Notes: generated by a model from the letters alone, not told the origin. A stretch of DNA of 24,081 nt from an uncultured Acetatifactor sp. (GCA_910578215.1 CAJTPH010000045.1:1-24081), one strand, 5' to 3'; numbered from the stretch's first letter, positions 6,946-14,423 are shown. Numbers and translations are program-made.

Positions 6946-7344
6946 TTACCGAACACACTCCCCGCTGTCTAAAACGGCAATCAGCGTTCCCCTCCCGGTC
7001 AAATTTGGCTCCCTGAGCGTCACCTGCGGGATACAGGAGCCTTCCGCAGGCATCTCCGCCTCATAAAAATACCGCTTGGGCTTTTCCACATATTCTATCT
7101 GCTCCAGCTCCACGATATTTTCCACCAGCAGCTCCGGCACCGTCAATATGGCGTAGCCCGCTATCAGATATTCAATTTTCACACCCAATGGCTCCAGCAC
7201 ATCCAGGCTCCCATGATACTTTACAATCAGCTCCCATGTACGCGCCTGGCTGTTAAAGCCCACATTGAGGTCCTCTGTCTGTTCCCTGACCCTCTCGGAG
7301 GTTTGAAGCGCAAGCTGCAGTAAGTTTTCCAGTTTTTGATTCAT
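6946..7344 (-). pseudogene. Csp-like S8 (subtilisin) peptidase, broken at the catalytic Asp motif
   Basis: The 132-codon frame matches the N-terminal part of clostridial S8 peptidases of the Csp-like type. It has an inhibitor-like prodomain (about residues 1-100), then LTGRGTLIAVLDSG, the motif with the catalytic Asp126. Homology ends at this DSG; the next codons read ECVR and stop. The His and Ser regions of the triad are absent, so no protease can be made from this fragment. The ATG at 7344 has AAGGA about 10 nt upstream. The remainder of the gene should lie on the far side of the inserted DNA, left of the window. The family includes germination proteases, but many members have no known role. 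No signal peptide is seen. Confidence 0.82.
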
Positions 7345-7345
7345 G

Positions 7346-7620
7346 CTTTTTAATCCTTTTTTACTCCGTTTTTATTTTGTTCTGATTCCGTTTTTTTGTT
7401 CTTTTTGTTTCTTTCATTTTTTTCGTTCTTATTTTGTTCTTTATTCATTCTAATTCCGTTCTTTCCCATTCTTAGACCGTTCTTTTCTTGCTCTTTTTCC
7501 ATTCTTAGTCCGTTCTTTTCCCATCCTTATTCCGTTCCTATTTCTTTTCCGTTTCCCAGTCCTTTTTCACTGCACTTTTCATCCTTTTGCATTCCATACT
7601 TTGTCCCGTTTCCATATCTG
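7346..7620. repeat. Polypyrimidine/polypurine degenerate tandem repeat, about 22-bp period
   Basis: On the plus strand this is nearly all T and C, built from variants of CATTCTTAGTCCGTTCTTTT. CCG cores occur near 7366, 7388, 7456, 7477, 7510, 7532 and 7549, mostly 21-22 bp apart or multiples of that, with T runs of 4-7 between. It lies directly upstream of the subtilase start, so the leader RNA would be purine-rich. The plus-strand reading frame across it is only Phe/Ser/Pro and is not a gene. The following 7621-7787 shows no gene or clear site. Confidence 0.8.
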
Positions 7621-7787
7621 CCGCTATATTCTATTGTATTTCCCTATCTGTCGCTGTGCCATCGAATTTTTGATCTTTTTATATTTCCTTTTTTCCAAGC
7701 ATTTTGATATGCTGCCGTATCTTTTATGTTTCCTTCAGTAATCGCACCGCGGCAACAGGCGGTCTGACGGCTGCAGTCAGGAACGTC

Positions 7788-7834
7788 AAAAAAGGCCGTC
7801 CTTATGCTTTCCGGCGAAAGTCATAAAGACGACC
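7788..7834 (-). terminator. Rho-independent terminator after the M18 aminopeptidase
   Basis: On the minus strand GTCGTCTTTATG and CTTTC pair, with G-U wobbles, with GAAAG and CATAAGGACGGC around a GCCG loop. The stem is followed by TTTTTTGAC. It lies 44 bp after the aminopeptidase stop. Confidence 0.8.
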
Positions 7835-7877
7835 TGAATACAATTCCCTGTTATTATTAACTAAACTGATCTGCCGC

Positions 7878-9167
7878 TCACTCCGAGAAAAATACCCTGA
7901 ACGCATCAATGGCATATTTGGTATCCTTTACTCCCGCAGTTTCCACCGCGGAATGCATGGCAAGCTGCGGCAGCCCGATATCAACGCTGGACACGGACAC
8001 ATGCGCCGTTGAGATGTTTCCCAGCGTGCTGCCCCCGGGGATATCAGAGCGGTTTGCATAAGCCTGGTAAGGCACGTCCGCCTTTTCGCAGATTCGCTTC
8101 ATCACCGCTGCCGACACCGCATCCGTGGCGTATCGCTGACTGCCGTGATACTTAATGACAATACCTCCGTTCAGATAAGGTCTGTTGGTGGGGTCTGCCT
8201 TCTCCGGGTGATTGGGATGCACCGCGTGGGCATTGTCCGCGGATATCAGAAAGCTTCCCGCAATCATCTGCAGCAGCCGGCTGCGCGACATCTTCAGCCC
8301 CTCTCCGATCCTCCAAAGCACATCCTCAAGAAAGGTAGAATCCGCCCCCTGCCTGGTGCCGCTTCCCACCTCCTCATTGTCAAACACCGCGCATACATTG
8401 ATAAAACGCTCCGGCACGCTCTCCGCAAAGGCGCGGTGTGCTGCGTATACGCACTGCAGGTCATCCAGTCTGGGAGACAGAACAAACTCCCCGTTTTCTC
8501 CGATCATCCTGCCCTTCTCCCTGGGATACAAAAACAGATCATGCCCCAGAATTTCGTCCTTTTTTACGCCTGCCGCCTTGGCAATTCGCTTCATCAGCAT
8601 GCTTTTCCCCTTGCCGTCCCCTTCGCTGCCGGCATACAGGGGCAGCATATCCGTCTGCGGATTATAGGCATACCCGTTGTTCATATCCCTGTTCATATGA
8701 ATCGCCACATTGGGAATCACCAGAAGGTCCTTCTCCACATTGACGAGCCTGGTCTCCAATCCGTTCTTTCCCCTTACAACAACCCGCCCTGCCACGGACA
8801 GACATCTGTCCAGCCATGTGGAAAGGATCATGCCGCCGTATTTCTCCGTGTTGAGCTTTATGTAAGCGCCCTCCACTGTCATCTCCGGCGACTCCTTGAG
8901 CTTAAAGGCGGGCGAATCGCTGTGAGCCGCAGTAATATGAAATCCCTGCGCGTCAGCTTCCGGCAGTCTGAAGGCAATCAATGAGGACTCGTTCCTTGTT
9001 GCAAAATAACCGCAGCCCGGCGTCAGCTCCCACTCTCCGGTCTCCGTAAGCTCCGTGCATCCCGCCTCCAAAAGCGCCTTCTTTATATTTGCAACCGCGT
9101 GAAAGCAGGAAGGGCTTTTTTCGATAAACTCCAGCATATCCTTTGCCGGCTTCTGATACTCTTTCAT
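7878..9167 (-). CDS. M18 family metallo-aminopeptidase (aspartyl-aminopeptidase type)
   Basis: A 429-residue cytosolic zinc aminopeptidase that removes N-terminal residues from peptides, in the ApeA/ApeB/LAP4 group. Expected metal ligands are visible: His82 in TAAHSDSP, Asp235 in SPRLDDLQC, Glu265/Glu266 in FDNEEVGSGTRQGADS, Asp311 in SADNAHAVHPNH and His405 in AMHSAVET. Full-length for the family, with no signal peptide. The ATG at 9167 is chosen over an in-frame start 12 codons upstream because AGGAG lies 5 nt before it and KEYQKPAKDMLEF is the usual family start. It is apparently monocistronic, with its own terminator and a leader containing hairpins. Substrate preference (acidic residues or not) cannot be read from sequence alone. 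Confidence 0.93.
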   Translation of the reverse strand: MKEYQKPAKDMLEFIEKSPSCFHAVANIKKALLEAGCTELTETGEWELTPGCGYFATRNESSLIAFRLPEADAQGFHITAAHSDSPAFKLKESPEMTVEGAYIKLNTEKYGGMILSTWLDRCLSVAGRVVVRGKNGLETRLVNVEKDLLVIPNVAIHMNRDMNNGYAYNPQTDMLPLYAGSEGDGKGKSMLMKRIAKAAGVKKDEILGHDLFLYPREKGRMIGENGEFVLSPRLDDLQCVYAAHRAFAESVPERFINVCAVFDNEEVGSGTRQGADSTFLEDVLWRIGEGLKMSRSRLLQMIAGSFLISADNAHAVHPNHPEKADPTNRPYLNGGIVIKYHGSQRYATDAVSAAVMKRICEKADVPYQAYANRSDIPGGSTLGNISTAHVSVSSVDIGLPQLAMHSAVETAGVKDTKYAIDAFRVFFSE

Positions 9168-9180
9168 ATTAACTCCTATC

Positions 9181-9318
9181 TGCCCGCTAAAGCAGGCATT
9201 CAAATCCTTCTCCTTGAAAGGTAAGGGCTATTCTATTTGGTTTGTAGAACCGATGTTTATACCCCCATGCCCGCCTTTGGCGGGCACTGACTTCATTATT
9301 TGGAGGTTTACCTCCAAA
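9181..9318. repeat. Three hairpins between helicase and aminopeptidase; possible IS200/IS605-type remnant
   Basis: Hairpin 1 (9181-9198) has a 7-bp stem in RNA from the minus strand, TGCCTGC/GCGGGCA with a TTTA loop. Hairpin 2 (9268-9286) is a perfect TGCCCGCC/GGCGGGCA with a 3-nt loop. Hairpin 3 (9299-9318) is TTTGGAGG/CCTCCAAA with a 4-nt loop, 10 bp after the helicase stop. Hairpins 1 and 2 resemble each other and bracket about 70 bp, like the ends of a palindrome-associated IS200/IS605-derived element. No transposase is present. Hairpin 3 may end helicase transcription although it lacks a U tract. Confidence 0.4.
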
Positions 9319-9328
9319 CTTATTCCTC

Positions 9329-11494
9329 TTAAAAAATATGGCTTAACCCGTTATAGCCGAAGCTGATGGGCTTTATACCGTTTGTAAAGCGGATATAATA
9401 AGTCTGTGTCTTCTCGTCGATGTCTTCCACGATCCCTTCGCCGAATACCTTGTGGCGGAGCTGATCCCCTTTTTTGTATATCCTCTTGCCGTTTTTTGAT
9501 TCAGCCACCTGAGCGGCAAACTGAACCCGGACATCCTGTGGTATTTCACCTACTATATGCAGCAGGCTCTGATCGATGTCAAACAGGAAACGGGACGGCA
9601 CCTTACTGTAGCCCTTCACGCCGAAGCCCTCGCTCTCGGTCAGATACAGATTTTTCCTTGCGCGGGTAATGCCCACAAAGCAGAGGCGGCGTTCCTCCTC
9701 AAGAGCCTCCGTTTTGCGTTCCTCAAGGCTTCTAGCCGACGGAAAGAAGCCTTCGGTCAGCCCCACCAGGAACACATTATCAAATTCAAGCCCCTTTGAG
9801 GTGTGGAGCGTCATGATCTTTACGCAGTCGCTTTTGTCCGGCGCGTCGCTGTCCCGCAGAAGCGTGACGGTCTGCAAAAACGTCGCAAGCGACAGATGCT
9901 CCCCGAATTCGGCTTCCTGGGTCACGATTCCGCGAAGCAGCTCGGACACATTGTCAAGTCGCTCAATGTCGCCGCTCTCGCGGATATAAAGCTCATAGCC
10001 GGTATCCGTCATAATCCGGGAAAGCAGCTCCGAAACCGAAAGGGTGTCGGCAAGCGCCCGCAGGCCCTCAATCGCCGCAATAAACTCCCCGGCCCTGCTT
10101 CCCTTAAAGCTATCCTGCAAAAAGCAGGCTGTAAGCGCCTTGTACAGTGACGTTTTATTGCTTTCCGCGTAATTTTTAAGCAGATCCAGCTTCATCTTTC
10201 CAATTTTACGCCGCGGTACATTGATCACCCGAAGAAAGGAAAGATCGTCGTCCGGATTGTTTACAAGGCGCATATACGAAAGGACGTCCTTTATCTCGGC
10301 CCGCTCGTAAAAGCCTATACCGCCGTATACGACATAAGGAATATTCGCCGTCAAAAAGCCCTGCTCCACAAAGCGCGAAATATAATTCGAGCGGTACAGC
10401 ACCGCAAAATCCGAATATTTACCGCCGTTTTCTATATGGGTAACAATTTTTTGGGTTATATATTTTATTTCCTCCTTATCGTTTTTCCCGTGATAATACT
10501 CCACCGCCTGCCCGCCCTGCTTTTGTGTAAACAGATCTTTCTTGACCCGATAGCTGTTTTTTTGGATAAGCGAATTTGCCACCGATAAAATGGGGCTCGT
10601 GCTGCGGTAATTTTCGCTCATAATAATATCGCGGCACCTGAAGCCGTATTGATTTTCAAAGCATTTGTTGTTCAGCCATCCCTCAAAATCCACAAGCACG
10701 CTCATATTTGCGCCCCGCCATTCGTAAATATTCTGATCGGGATCTCCCACAACAAACAGATTTTGGTTTGCCTCCGATAGACGGCGTATCAGCTTGAATT
10801 CCTTGGCAGTGATATCCTGAAACTCGTCGACCATGATATAATGCAGCCGTTTCTGCCATTTCTCCAAAATATCGGGGTAAGTCCCGAACAGATAGATCGT
10901 AAAATTTATCAGGTCAAAGAAATCAAGACCGAAATACTTGCGCTGCTTTTTTATATAGCGAAACATGATTTCATCCGTTTTTTTCTCGGAGACAAGGGTT
11001 GAGTAATCGAAATCCGGATCTGAGAGGTATTCCACATAGGTTATCCGATTTTTATAATAACGTATCTGGTCAATCATAAACTTGAAGCTGGCTGTGTCCA
11101 TTTTTATGCCCAGCTCGTCATAGACCTCCTCAAGTATCTTCTTCTGGTCGATATTGTCCAGCACGACAAAGTTTTCGGGATAAAACAGCTTGGATATATC
11201 CTCCCGCAGAACCCGCGTACAAAAGGCGTGAAGGGTGGCGACAAACGAGGTGTCAAATTCCCCGCCCAGCATCGTCTTAATACGCTTTTTCATCTCGCCT
11301 GCGGCTTTATTTGTAAAGGTTATGCACAAAATATTTGCCGGGGAAATTCCAAGCTCGGATACCAGGTATGCATAACGGTGCGTCAGCGCCTTTGTCTTTC
11401 CGGCTCCGGCTCCCGCTATCACCCGAATGTACCCTTCCGTAGAAGTCACCGCTTCTTTCTGGGCGCCGTTAAGACCGTTTAATATGTCCGTCAC
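9329..11494 (-). CDS. UvrD/PcrA/Rep-family superfamily 1 DNA helicase
   Basis: A 721-residue 3'-5' DNA helicase of the UvrD/PcrA type, acting in repair and replication-fork clearing. Motif I is AGAGAGKT at 27-34, Ia TFTNKAAGEM at 59-68, II DEFQD at 223-227, III GDPDQNIYEWRGA at 250-262, and V/VI TLHTSKGLEFDNVFLVGL and CFVGITRARKNLYL. The C-terminal 45 residues (GDQLRHKVFGEGIVEDID) are a Tudor-like domain as in PcrA, where it contacts RNA polymerase. GAGAGKT instead of GAGSGKT and DEFQDIT instead of DEFQDTN suggest a side branch rather than canonical PcrA, so no symbol is given. The start is GTG at 11494, with AGGAGAGG 7 nt upstream. The stop of an upstream gene remnant falls directly before this GTG. 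Confidence 0.92.
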   Translation of the reverse strand: MTDILNGLNGAQKEAVTSTEGYIRVIAGAGAGKTKALTHRYAYLVSELGISPANILCITFTNKAAGEMKKRIKTMLGGEFDTSFVATLHAFCTRVLREDISKLFYPENFVVLDNIDQKKILEEVYDELGIKMDTASFKFMIDQIRYYKNRITYVEYLSDPDFDYSTLVSEKKTDEIMFRYIKKQRKYFGLDFFDLINFTIYLFGTYPDILEKWQKRLHYIMVDEFQDITAKEFKLIRRLSEANQNLFVVGDPDQNIYEWRGANMSVLVDFEGWLNNKCFENQYGFRCRDIIMSENYRSTSPILSVANSLIQKNSYRVKKDLFTQKQGGQAVEYYHGKNDKEEIKYITQKIVTHIENGGKYSDFAVLYRSNYISRFVEQGFLTANIPYVVYGGIGFYERAEIKDVLSYMRLVNNPDDDLSFLRVINVPRRKIGKMKLDLLKNYAESNKTSLYKALTACFLQDSFKGSRAGEFIAAIEGLRALADTLSVSELLSRIMTDTGYELYIRESGDIERLDNVSELLRGIVTQEAEFGEHLSLATFLQTVTLLRDSDAPDKSDCVKIMTLHTSKGLEFDNVFLVGLTEGFFPSARSLEERKTEALEEERRLCFVGITRARKNLYLTESEGFGVKGYSKVPSRFLFDIDQSLLHIVGEIPQDVRVQFAAQVAESKNGKRIYKKGDQLRHKVFGEGIVEDIDEKTQTYYIRFTNGIKPISFGYNGLSHIF

Positions 11495-11638
11495 TTAAGT
11501 TCCTCTCCTTCTTATGTAAATGCAGTTTTTGTCTTGTTTCCAATAGCGCTCGAACCGATAGTCTCCGGTAAATCCATAGCCGTTCTGCGTCAGCCATGTT
11601 CCGAAAATATAATATATAGCAATAACTCTCTTTAATGC
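11495..11638 (-). pseudogene. C-terminal remnant of a gene, perhaps GyrI-like
   Basis: A 47-codon open fragment with no start ends in TAA directly before the helicase GTG. It contains FGTWLTQNGYGFTGDYRFERY and ends CIYIRRRGT. The pattern of a WL-NGY segment, an acidic-aromatic strand and a final hydrophobic strand recalls the end of GyrI-like effector-binding domains (AraC/MerR effector type), but this is weak. An in-frame stop precedes it, and a MITE-like element lies 4 bp further upstream, so the original gene was probably disrupted there. Confidence 0.4.
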
Positions 11639-11642
11639 TTAA

Positions 11643-11743
11643 AGGGGCTGTCGCACTAAGAAAAACATATACAAGACTTAGTGGGATTTAATCCCAAAAC
11701 AATACTATATCTTGTATACTCAATCCTTATTGCGACAGCCTCT
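11643..11743. mobile_element. 101-bp MITE-like element with 18-bp imperfect terminal inverted repeats
   Basis: The ends AGGGGCTGTCGCACTAAG (11643-11660) and, in reverse complement, AGAGGCTGTCGCAATAAG (11726-11743) match at 16 of 18 positions. A nested inverted repeat TATACAAGA/TCTTGTATA and a central GGGAT/ATCCC hairpin let the whole element fold back. There is no coding capacity. The GGCTGTCGCA tip resembles ends of IS1182-like insertion sequences (from memory). A target duplication is not evident. It could also serve as a terminator for the PfpI gene. Confidence 0.65.
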
Positions 11744-11792
11744 CCAAGCTTTCCCGCAATTATAAAAACTCCTCTGCAGCGGCCCTCGGAAA

Positions 11793-12380
11793 TCAGCGGC
11801 GGTAACAAATGGTTTCTGCCAGTTCGTCCGCCTTACCCTGACCGCAGAAAATACCTGCGATTGCCAGTGCAAAGTCTACCGACGCACCCATCCCCCTTGC
11901 CGTCACTACCTTATCCGATATTTCCACCGGACCCTCCGTTACATCCGCGCCCTCCAGCTGGCTTTCAAAGCCCGGATAGCAGCATGCCTTCCTGCCCTTT
12001 AAAATTCCCCTATGCCCTAATATGCTGGGTGCGGCGCAGATTGCCGCAACATATCTGCCGTCCCGGTAAAAAGCATCCACTTGAGCCATCAGCCCCTCGT
12101 GCGCCTCCAGGTTTTCCGTTCCAAGCTTTCCGCCCGGAAGTATCAGCATATCGTAATCTTCAAAATTCACCTCTGCGATAGTCTTGTCCATCTGCACATT
12201 CACATTATGGGAGCTCCTGACCCATCTCTCATCCTGCTCTGAAGCGGCATTATTCCCCGCCTCCGCACCAGGTACCGAAACCATATCTATCTCAAGACCG
12301 CATCTCCGGCAGATATCCACCACCGTCAGGGCTTCTATCTCCTCATATCCCTCCGCAAAAAAAACAGCAAGCTTACTCAT
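11793..12380 (-). CDS. DJ-1/PfpI family protein
   Basis: A 195-residue protein of the DJ-1/PfpI superfamily (class I glutamine-amidotransferase-like fold). EGYEEIEALTVVD at the N-terminus supplies the conserved glutamate (Glu16). VAAICAAPSILG carries the nucleophile Cys115 at the usual tight turn. LPGGKLGTENL is the third conserved block. It is about 15 residues longer than typical because of a polar insert (about residues 39-56). Activity could be glyoxalase III-like, deglycase or chaperone; the sequence does not decide. GGGAGG lies 7 nt before the ATG. It is transcribed divergently from the CYTH gene and converges on nothing close. No signal peptide. Confidence 0.9.
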   Translation of the reverse strand: MSKLAVFFAEGYEEIEALTVVDICRRCGLEIDMVSVPGAEAGNNAASEQDERWVRSSHNVNVQMDKTIAEVNFEDYDMLILPGGKLGTENLEAHEGLMAQVDAFYRDGRYVAAICAAPSILGHRGILKGRKACCYPGFESQLEGADVTEGPVEISDKVVTARGMGASVDFALAIAGIFCGQGKADELAETICYRR

Positions 12381-12479
12381 CTACAGACCTCCCTCTGACT
12401 ATTTAATTTTAGAAAAACCCAACTGCCGATTTTTACAGTTATAGTATACACATATATTAGAAATATTTCAATTATCAGC

Positions 12480-12508
12480 TTGGGAAAATTAAAAAGATAT
12501 GGTATAAT
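12480..12508 (+). promoter_or_regulatory. Sigma-A-type promoter of the CYTH-domain gene
   Basis: TTGGGA (12480-12485), a 17-bp spacer and TATAAT (12503-12508). The leader that follows holds a perfect GTGCGC/GCGCAC hairpin at 12547-12562 and a second TATAAT at 12573 without a good -35. Confidence 0.7.
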
Positions 12509-12600
12509 GTTGGTACACAAGGGCATTGTATCAACTTCTGATTCCGTGTGCGCTGAAGCGCACGAGATTGCGGTATAATACGCCAGATTGAGAGGTTCAC

Positions 12601-13107
12601 ATGGAAATAGAAAGAAAATTTTTGATTAAAAAACTGCCGGAGCATTTGGATGAATATCCGTTACTGCATATTGAGCAGGGCTACTTAAGCACCTCTCCCG
12701 TAATCAGGGTGCGCAGGGAAAACGAGGATTATTACCTGACCTATAAGGGCAGCGGCATGATGGCGCGCGAGGAGATAAATCTGGCTCTGAATAAAGACGC
12801 ATACTATCACCTGCGCGAGAAAGCGGACGGGAAAATCATCTCCAAAAACCGCTATCTGATTCCCTTGGTCCACCCTACCTTTGCCACAGAAAACGGCTCT
12901 CTGAAACCGCCGGCGGACTATCAGCTCACCGTCGAGCTGGATGTGTTCGACCCGCCCTTCGCTCCTCTCGTCATGGCGGAGGTGGAATTTGGGAGCAGGG
13001 AAGCCGCCGAGGCATTTGTCCCGCCCGAATGGTTTGGAGAGGATGTGACCTACCGCAAGGAATATCACAACTCCTTCATGGCGCTCAATCCGGACTTTTC
13101 ATACTGA
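12601..13107 (+). CDS. CYTH domain-containing (triphosphate tunnel) protein
   Basis: A 168-residue CYTH-family protein. The signature ExExK is present at the very N-terminus (MEIERKFLI). Alternating charged strands of the tunnel fold follow: VIRVRRENEDYYLTYKG, then REEINLAL, KNRYLI, LTVELDVFD and MAEVEFGS. Family members hydrolyse inorganic triphosphate or act as thiamine triphosphatase or class IV adenylate cyclase. The short bacterial form without a CHAD domain is most often a triphosphatase, which is an inference. AGAGG lies 5 nt before the ATG. It is a single-gene unit with a clear promoter and terminator. Nothing is unusual. Confidence 0.88.
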   Translation: MEIERKFLIKKLPEHLDEYPLLHIEQGYLSTSPVIRVRRENEDYYLTYKGSGMMAREEINLALNKDAYYHLREKADGKIISKNRYLIPLVHPTFATENGSLKPPADYQLTVELDVFDPPFAPLVMAEVEFGSREAAEAFVPPEWFGEDVTYRKEYHNSFMALNPDFSY

Positions 13108-13112
13108 TTTTT

Positions 13113-13142
13113 ATGCCGCCCAAAGGGCGGCATTTTCTTTTT
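13113..13142 (+). terminator. Terminator of the CYTH-domain gene
   Basis: A perfect 9-bp stem ATGCCGCCC/GGGCGGCAT with an AAA loop, followed by TTTCTTTTT. It lies between two convergent genes; only the plus strand has the T tract. Confidence 0.9.
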
Positions 13143-13146
13143 CCGT

Positions 13147-14103
13147 TTATGCCTGTTCCACGGCAAATCTGATCAGATAAATAAAATATGCCGCATAGCC
13201 TGCAAGCATGATCACTCCGCCAAGCCTGGTAAGCCTCCTTTTGCGCAGCACGCAAAGCAAAAGCAGAACCGCCGCCCCTATGGCGGTAAGGCTGTCCACC
13301 ATAAAGTCCGGGTTGTAGACCACGGGGGTGATAAGCGCCGTGGTTCCCACCACAAACAGAATGTTAAAAATATTGCTGCCCACAATATTGCCTATGGCAA
13401 TATCGGTCTTTCCCTTGACAGCGGCAGTCACACTCGTCACAAGCTCCGGCAGGGAGGTTCCCAGTGCGATAATGGTCAAGCCGATCAGTCGTTCGTCCAT
13501 GCCAAATATGTTCGCAAGCGCCGTGGCCGCGTTCACCGTCACATCGCTGCCCAATACGATCATTACCGCGCCCACAATCACCATCAGGACCATCTTGAAA
13601 AGCGTGTCCTTCTCACCCGCTTCAGGGACTTCGTCCAAGGCTTCCCCGCTCTTTGCCATTTTAAGCAGATACAGAAGATATACAATCATCAGCACCCAAA
13701 GAAAGCCGCCCTCCAGCCTGCTCACCTTCCCGTCCGCAAGCCCCATGGCAGCAAGCGCTGCCGTAATACCGATGGTAAAAGGAATCTCATACCTGACCGT
13801 GGATTTCTTGACGGGAATGGCACAGATCACGGAAGTCAGCCCCAGAATAATCAGCACATTTAACACATTGCTTCCCAGTACATTACCTATGGTAATCTCC
13901 GCGCTGCCCTTTACCGCAGCCGAAATACTGACCGCCGCCTCCGGGAGAGAGGTTCCCATCGCCACGATGGTCAGACCGATCACAAGCTGAGGGATGCCGA
14001 ACTTGTCCGCTATCTTGGATGCACCCTCCACAAACCAATCCGCGCCCTTCATAAGCAGTATAAAGCCGGCTATCAACAGCCCTAATTGAATTGCAACCTG
14101 CAT
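13147..14103 (-). CDS. CaCA-family calcium/sodium antiporter (YrbG-like)
   Basis: A 318-residue inner-membrane antiporter exchanging Ca2+ for Na+ or H+. The two inverted alpha repeats are plain: GTSLPEAAVSISAA with GNVLGSNVLNVLIILG in the first half, and GTSLPELVTSVTAA with GNIVGSNIFNILFVVG in the second. These supply the paired glutamates and asparagines that bind the ions. About ten hydrophobic segments are visible, with an acidic cytosolic loop at about residues 153-165 (EALDEVPEAGEKD) between halves. Length is typical (about 320). AAGGTAAGG precedes the ATG by a few bases. It is probably monocistronic; it converges on the CYTH gene and follows the tRNA-Leu unit, from which a terminator separates it. 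Confidence 0.93.
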   Translation of the reverse strand: MQVAIQLGLLIAGFILLMKGADWFVEGASKIADKFGIPQLVIGLTIVAMGTSLPEAAVSISAAVKGSAEITIGNVLGSNVLNVLIILGLTSVICAIPVKKSTVRYEIPFTIGITAALAAMGLADGKVSRLEGGFLWVLMIVYLLYLLKMAKSGEALDEVPEAGEKDTLFKMVLMVIVGAVMIVLGSDVTVNAATALANIFGMDERLIGLTIIALGTSLPELVTSVTAAVKGKTDIAIGNIVGSNIFNILFVVGTTALITPVVYNPDFMVDSLTAIGAAVLLLLCVLRKRRLTRLGGVIMLAGYAAYFIYLIRFAVEQA

Positions 14104-14203
14104 TTTACCTTACCTTTACCTTTCTAAAGCATTCACCGGATACTCCTGCAGCCTTTGACCGGCTCTGCCGATATGCCTTCCGGCCGCTGACCGGTCTGTG
14201 TAT

Positions 14204-14231
14204 AAAAAGAAAAACCCCAGAGCTCTGAGGT
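14204..14231 (-). terminator. Terminator after tRNA-Leu(UAG)
   Basis: On the minus strand CCTCAG pairs with CTGGGG (one G-U) around AGCT, followed by TTTTTCTTTTT. It begins 6 bp after the tRNA. Confidence 0.8.
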
Positions 14232-14236
14232 CAAAA

Positions 14237-14318
14237 TGCGGAATGAGGGACTTGAACCCTCACGCCTTGCGGCACAAGAACCTAAATCTTGCATGTCTGC
14301 CAATTCCATCAATTCCGC
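14237..14318 (-). tRNA. tRNA-Leu(UAG)
   Basis: An 82-nt class II tRNA. The acceptor GCGGAAT pairs with ATTCCGC, and the discriminator is A. The anticodon stem CAAGA/TCTTG encloses loop TTTAGGT (anticodon TAG). A short variable arm (TGCCGCAAGGCG) and T arm GAGGGTTCAAGTCCCTC follow. CCA is not encoded. Confidence 0.95.
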
Positions 14319-14334
14319 TCGTGTAATAAGGAAA

Positions 14335-14374
14335 AACCTGAATCCATCGCGTCTGCCGCTTCCGCCATATCCGC
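14335..14374 (-). pseudogene. 5' half of a second tRNA-Leu (would-be CAG anticodon)
   Basis: On the minus strand GCGGATATGGCGGAAGCGGC followed by AGACGCGATGGATTCAGG matches the acceptor strand, D arm and anticodon 5' stem and loop of a tRNA-Leu. The sequence then turns into TTTTTCCTTATTACAC with no 3' half. The break is in the anticodon loop, 16 bp before the intact tRNA-Leu(UAG). Confidence 0.7.
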
Positions 14375-14423
14375 AAAATTTATCACATGAAGTACAATTA
14401 ACCCACGGATAAGAAAAATGGTA

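Larger units (their letters stand above)
4741..6961 (-). mobile_element. Serine-recombinase module inserted in a subtilase gene
   Basis: About 2.2 kb holding a DUF6870-like gene, an intact large serine recombinase and the start of a second one, all overlapping and on one strand. Its right edge coincides with loss of subtilase homology (6958-6961). Its left edge coincides with loss of recombinase homology (4741). It is either a separate small element later split by the ICE, or the recombination end of the ICE itself. Exact att sequences cannot be fixed without the far junctions. Confidence 0.6.

Noticed and set aside
7396..7707. Plus-strand frame rich in Phe, Ser and Pro (103 codons)
   Set aside because: It is a translation of the polypyrimidine repeat, with no ribosome binding site and no family resemblance.
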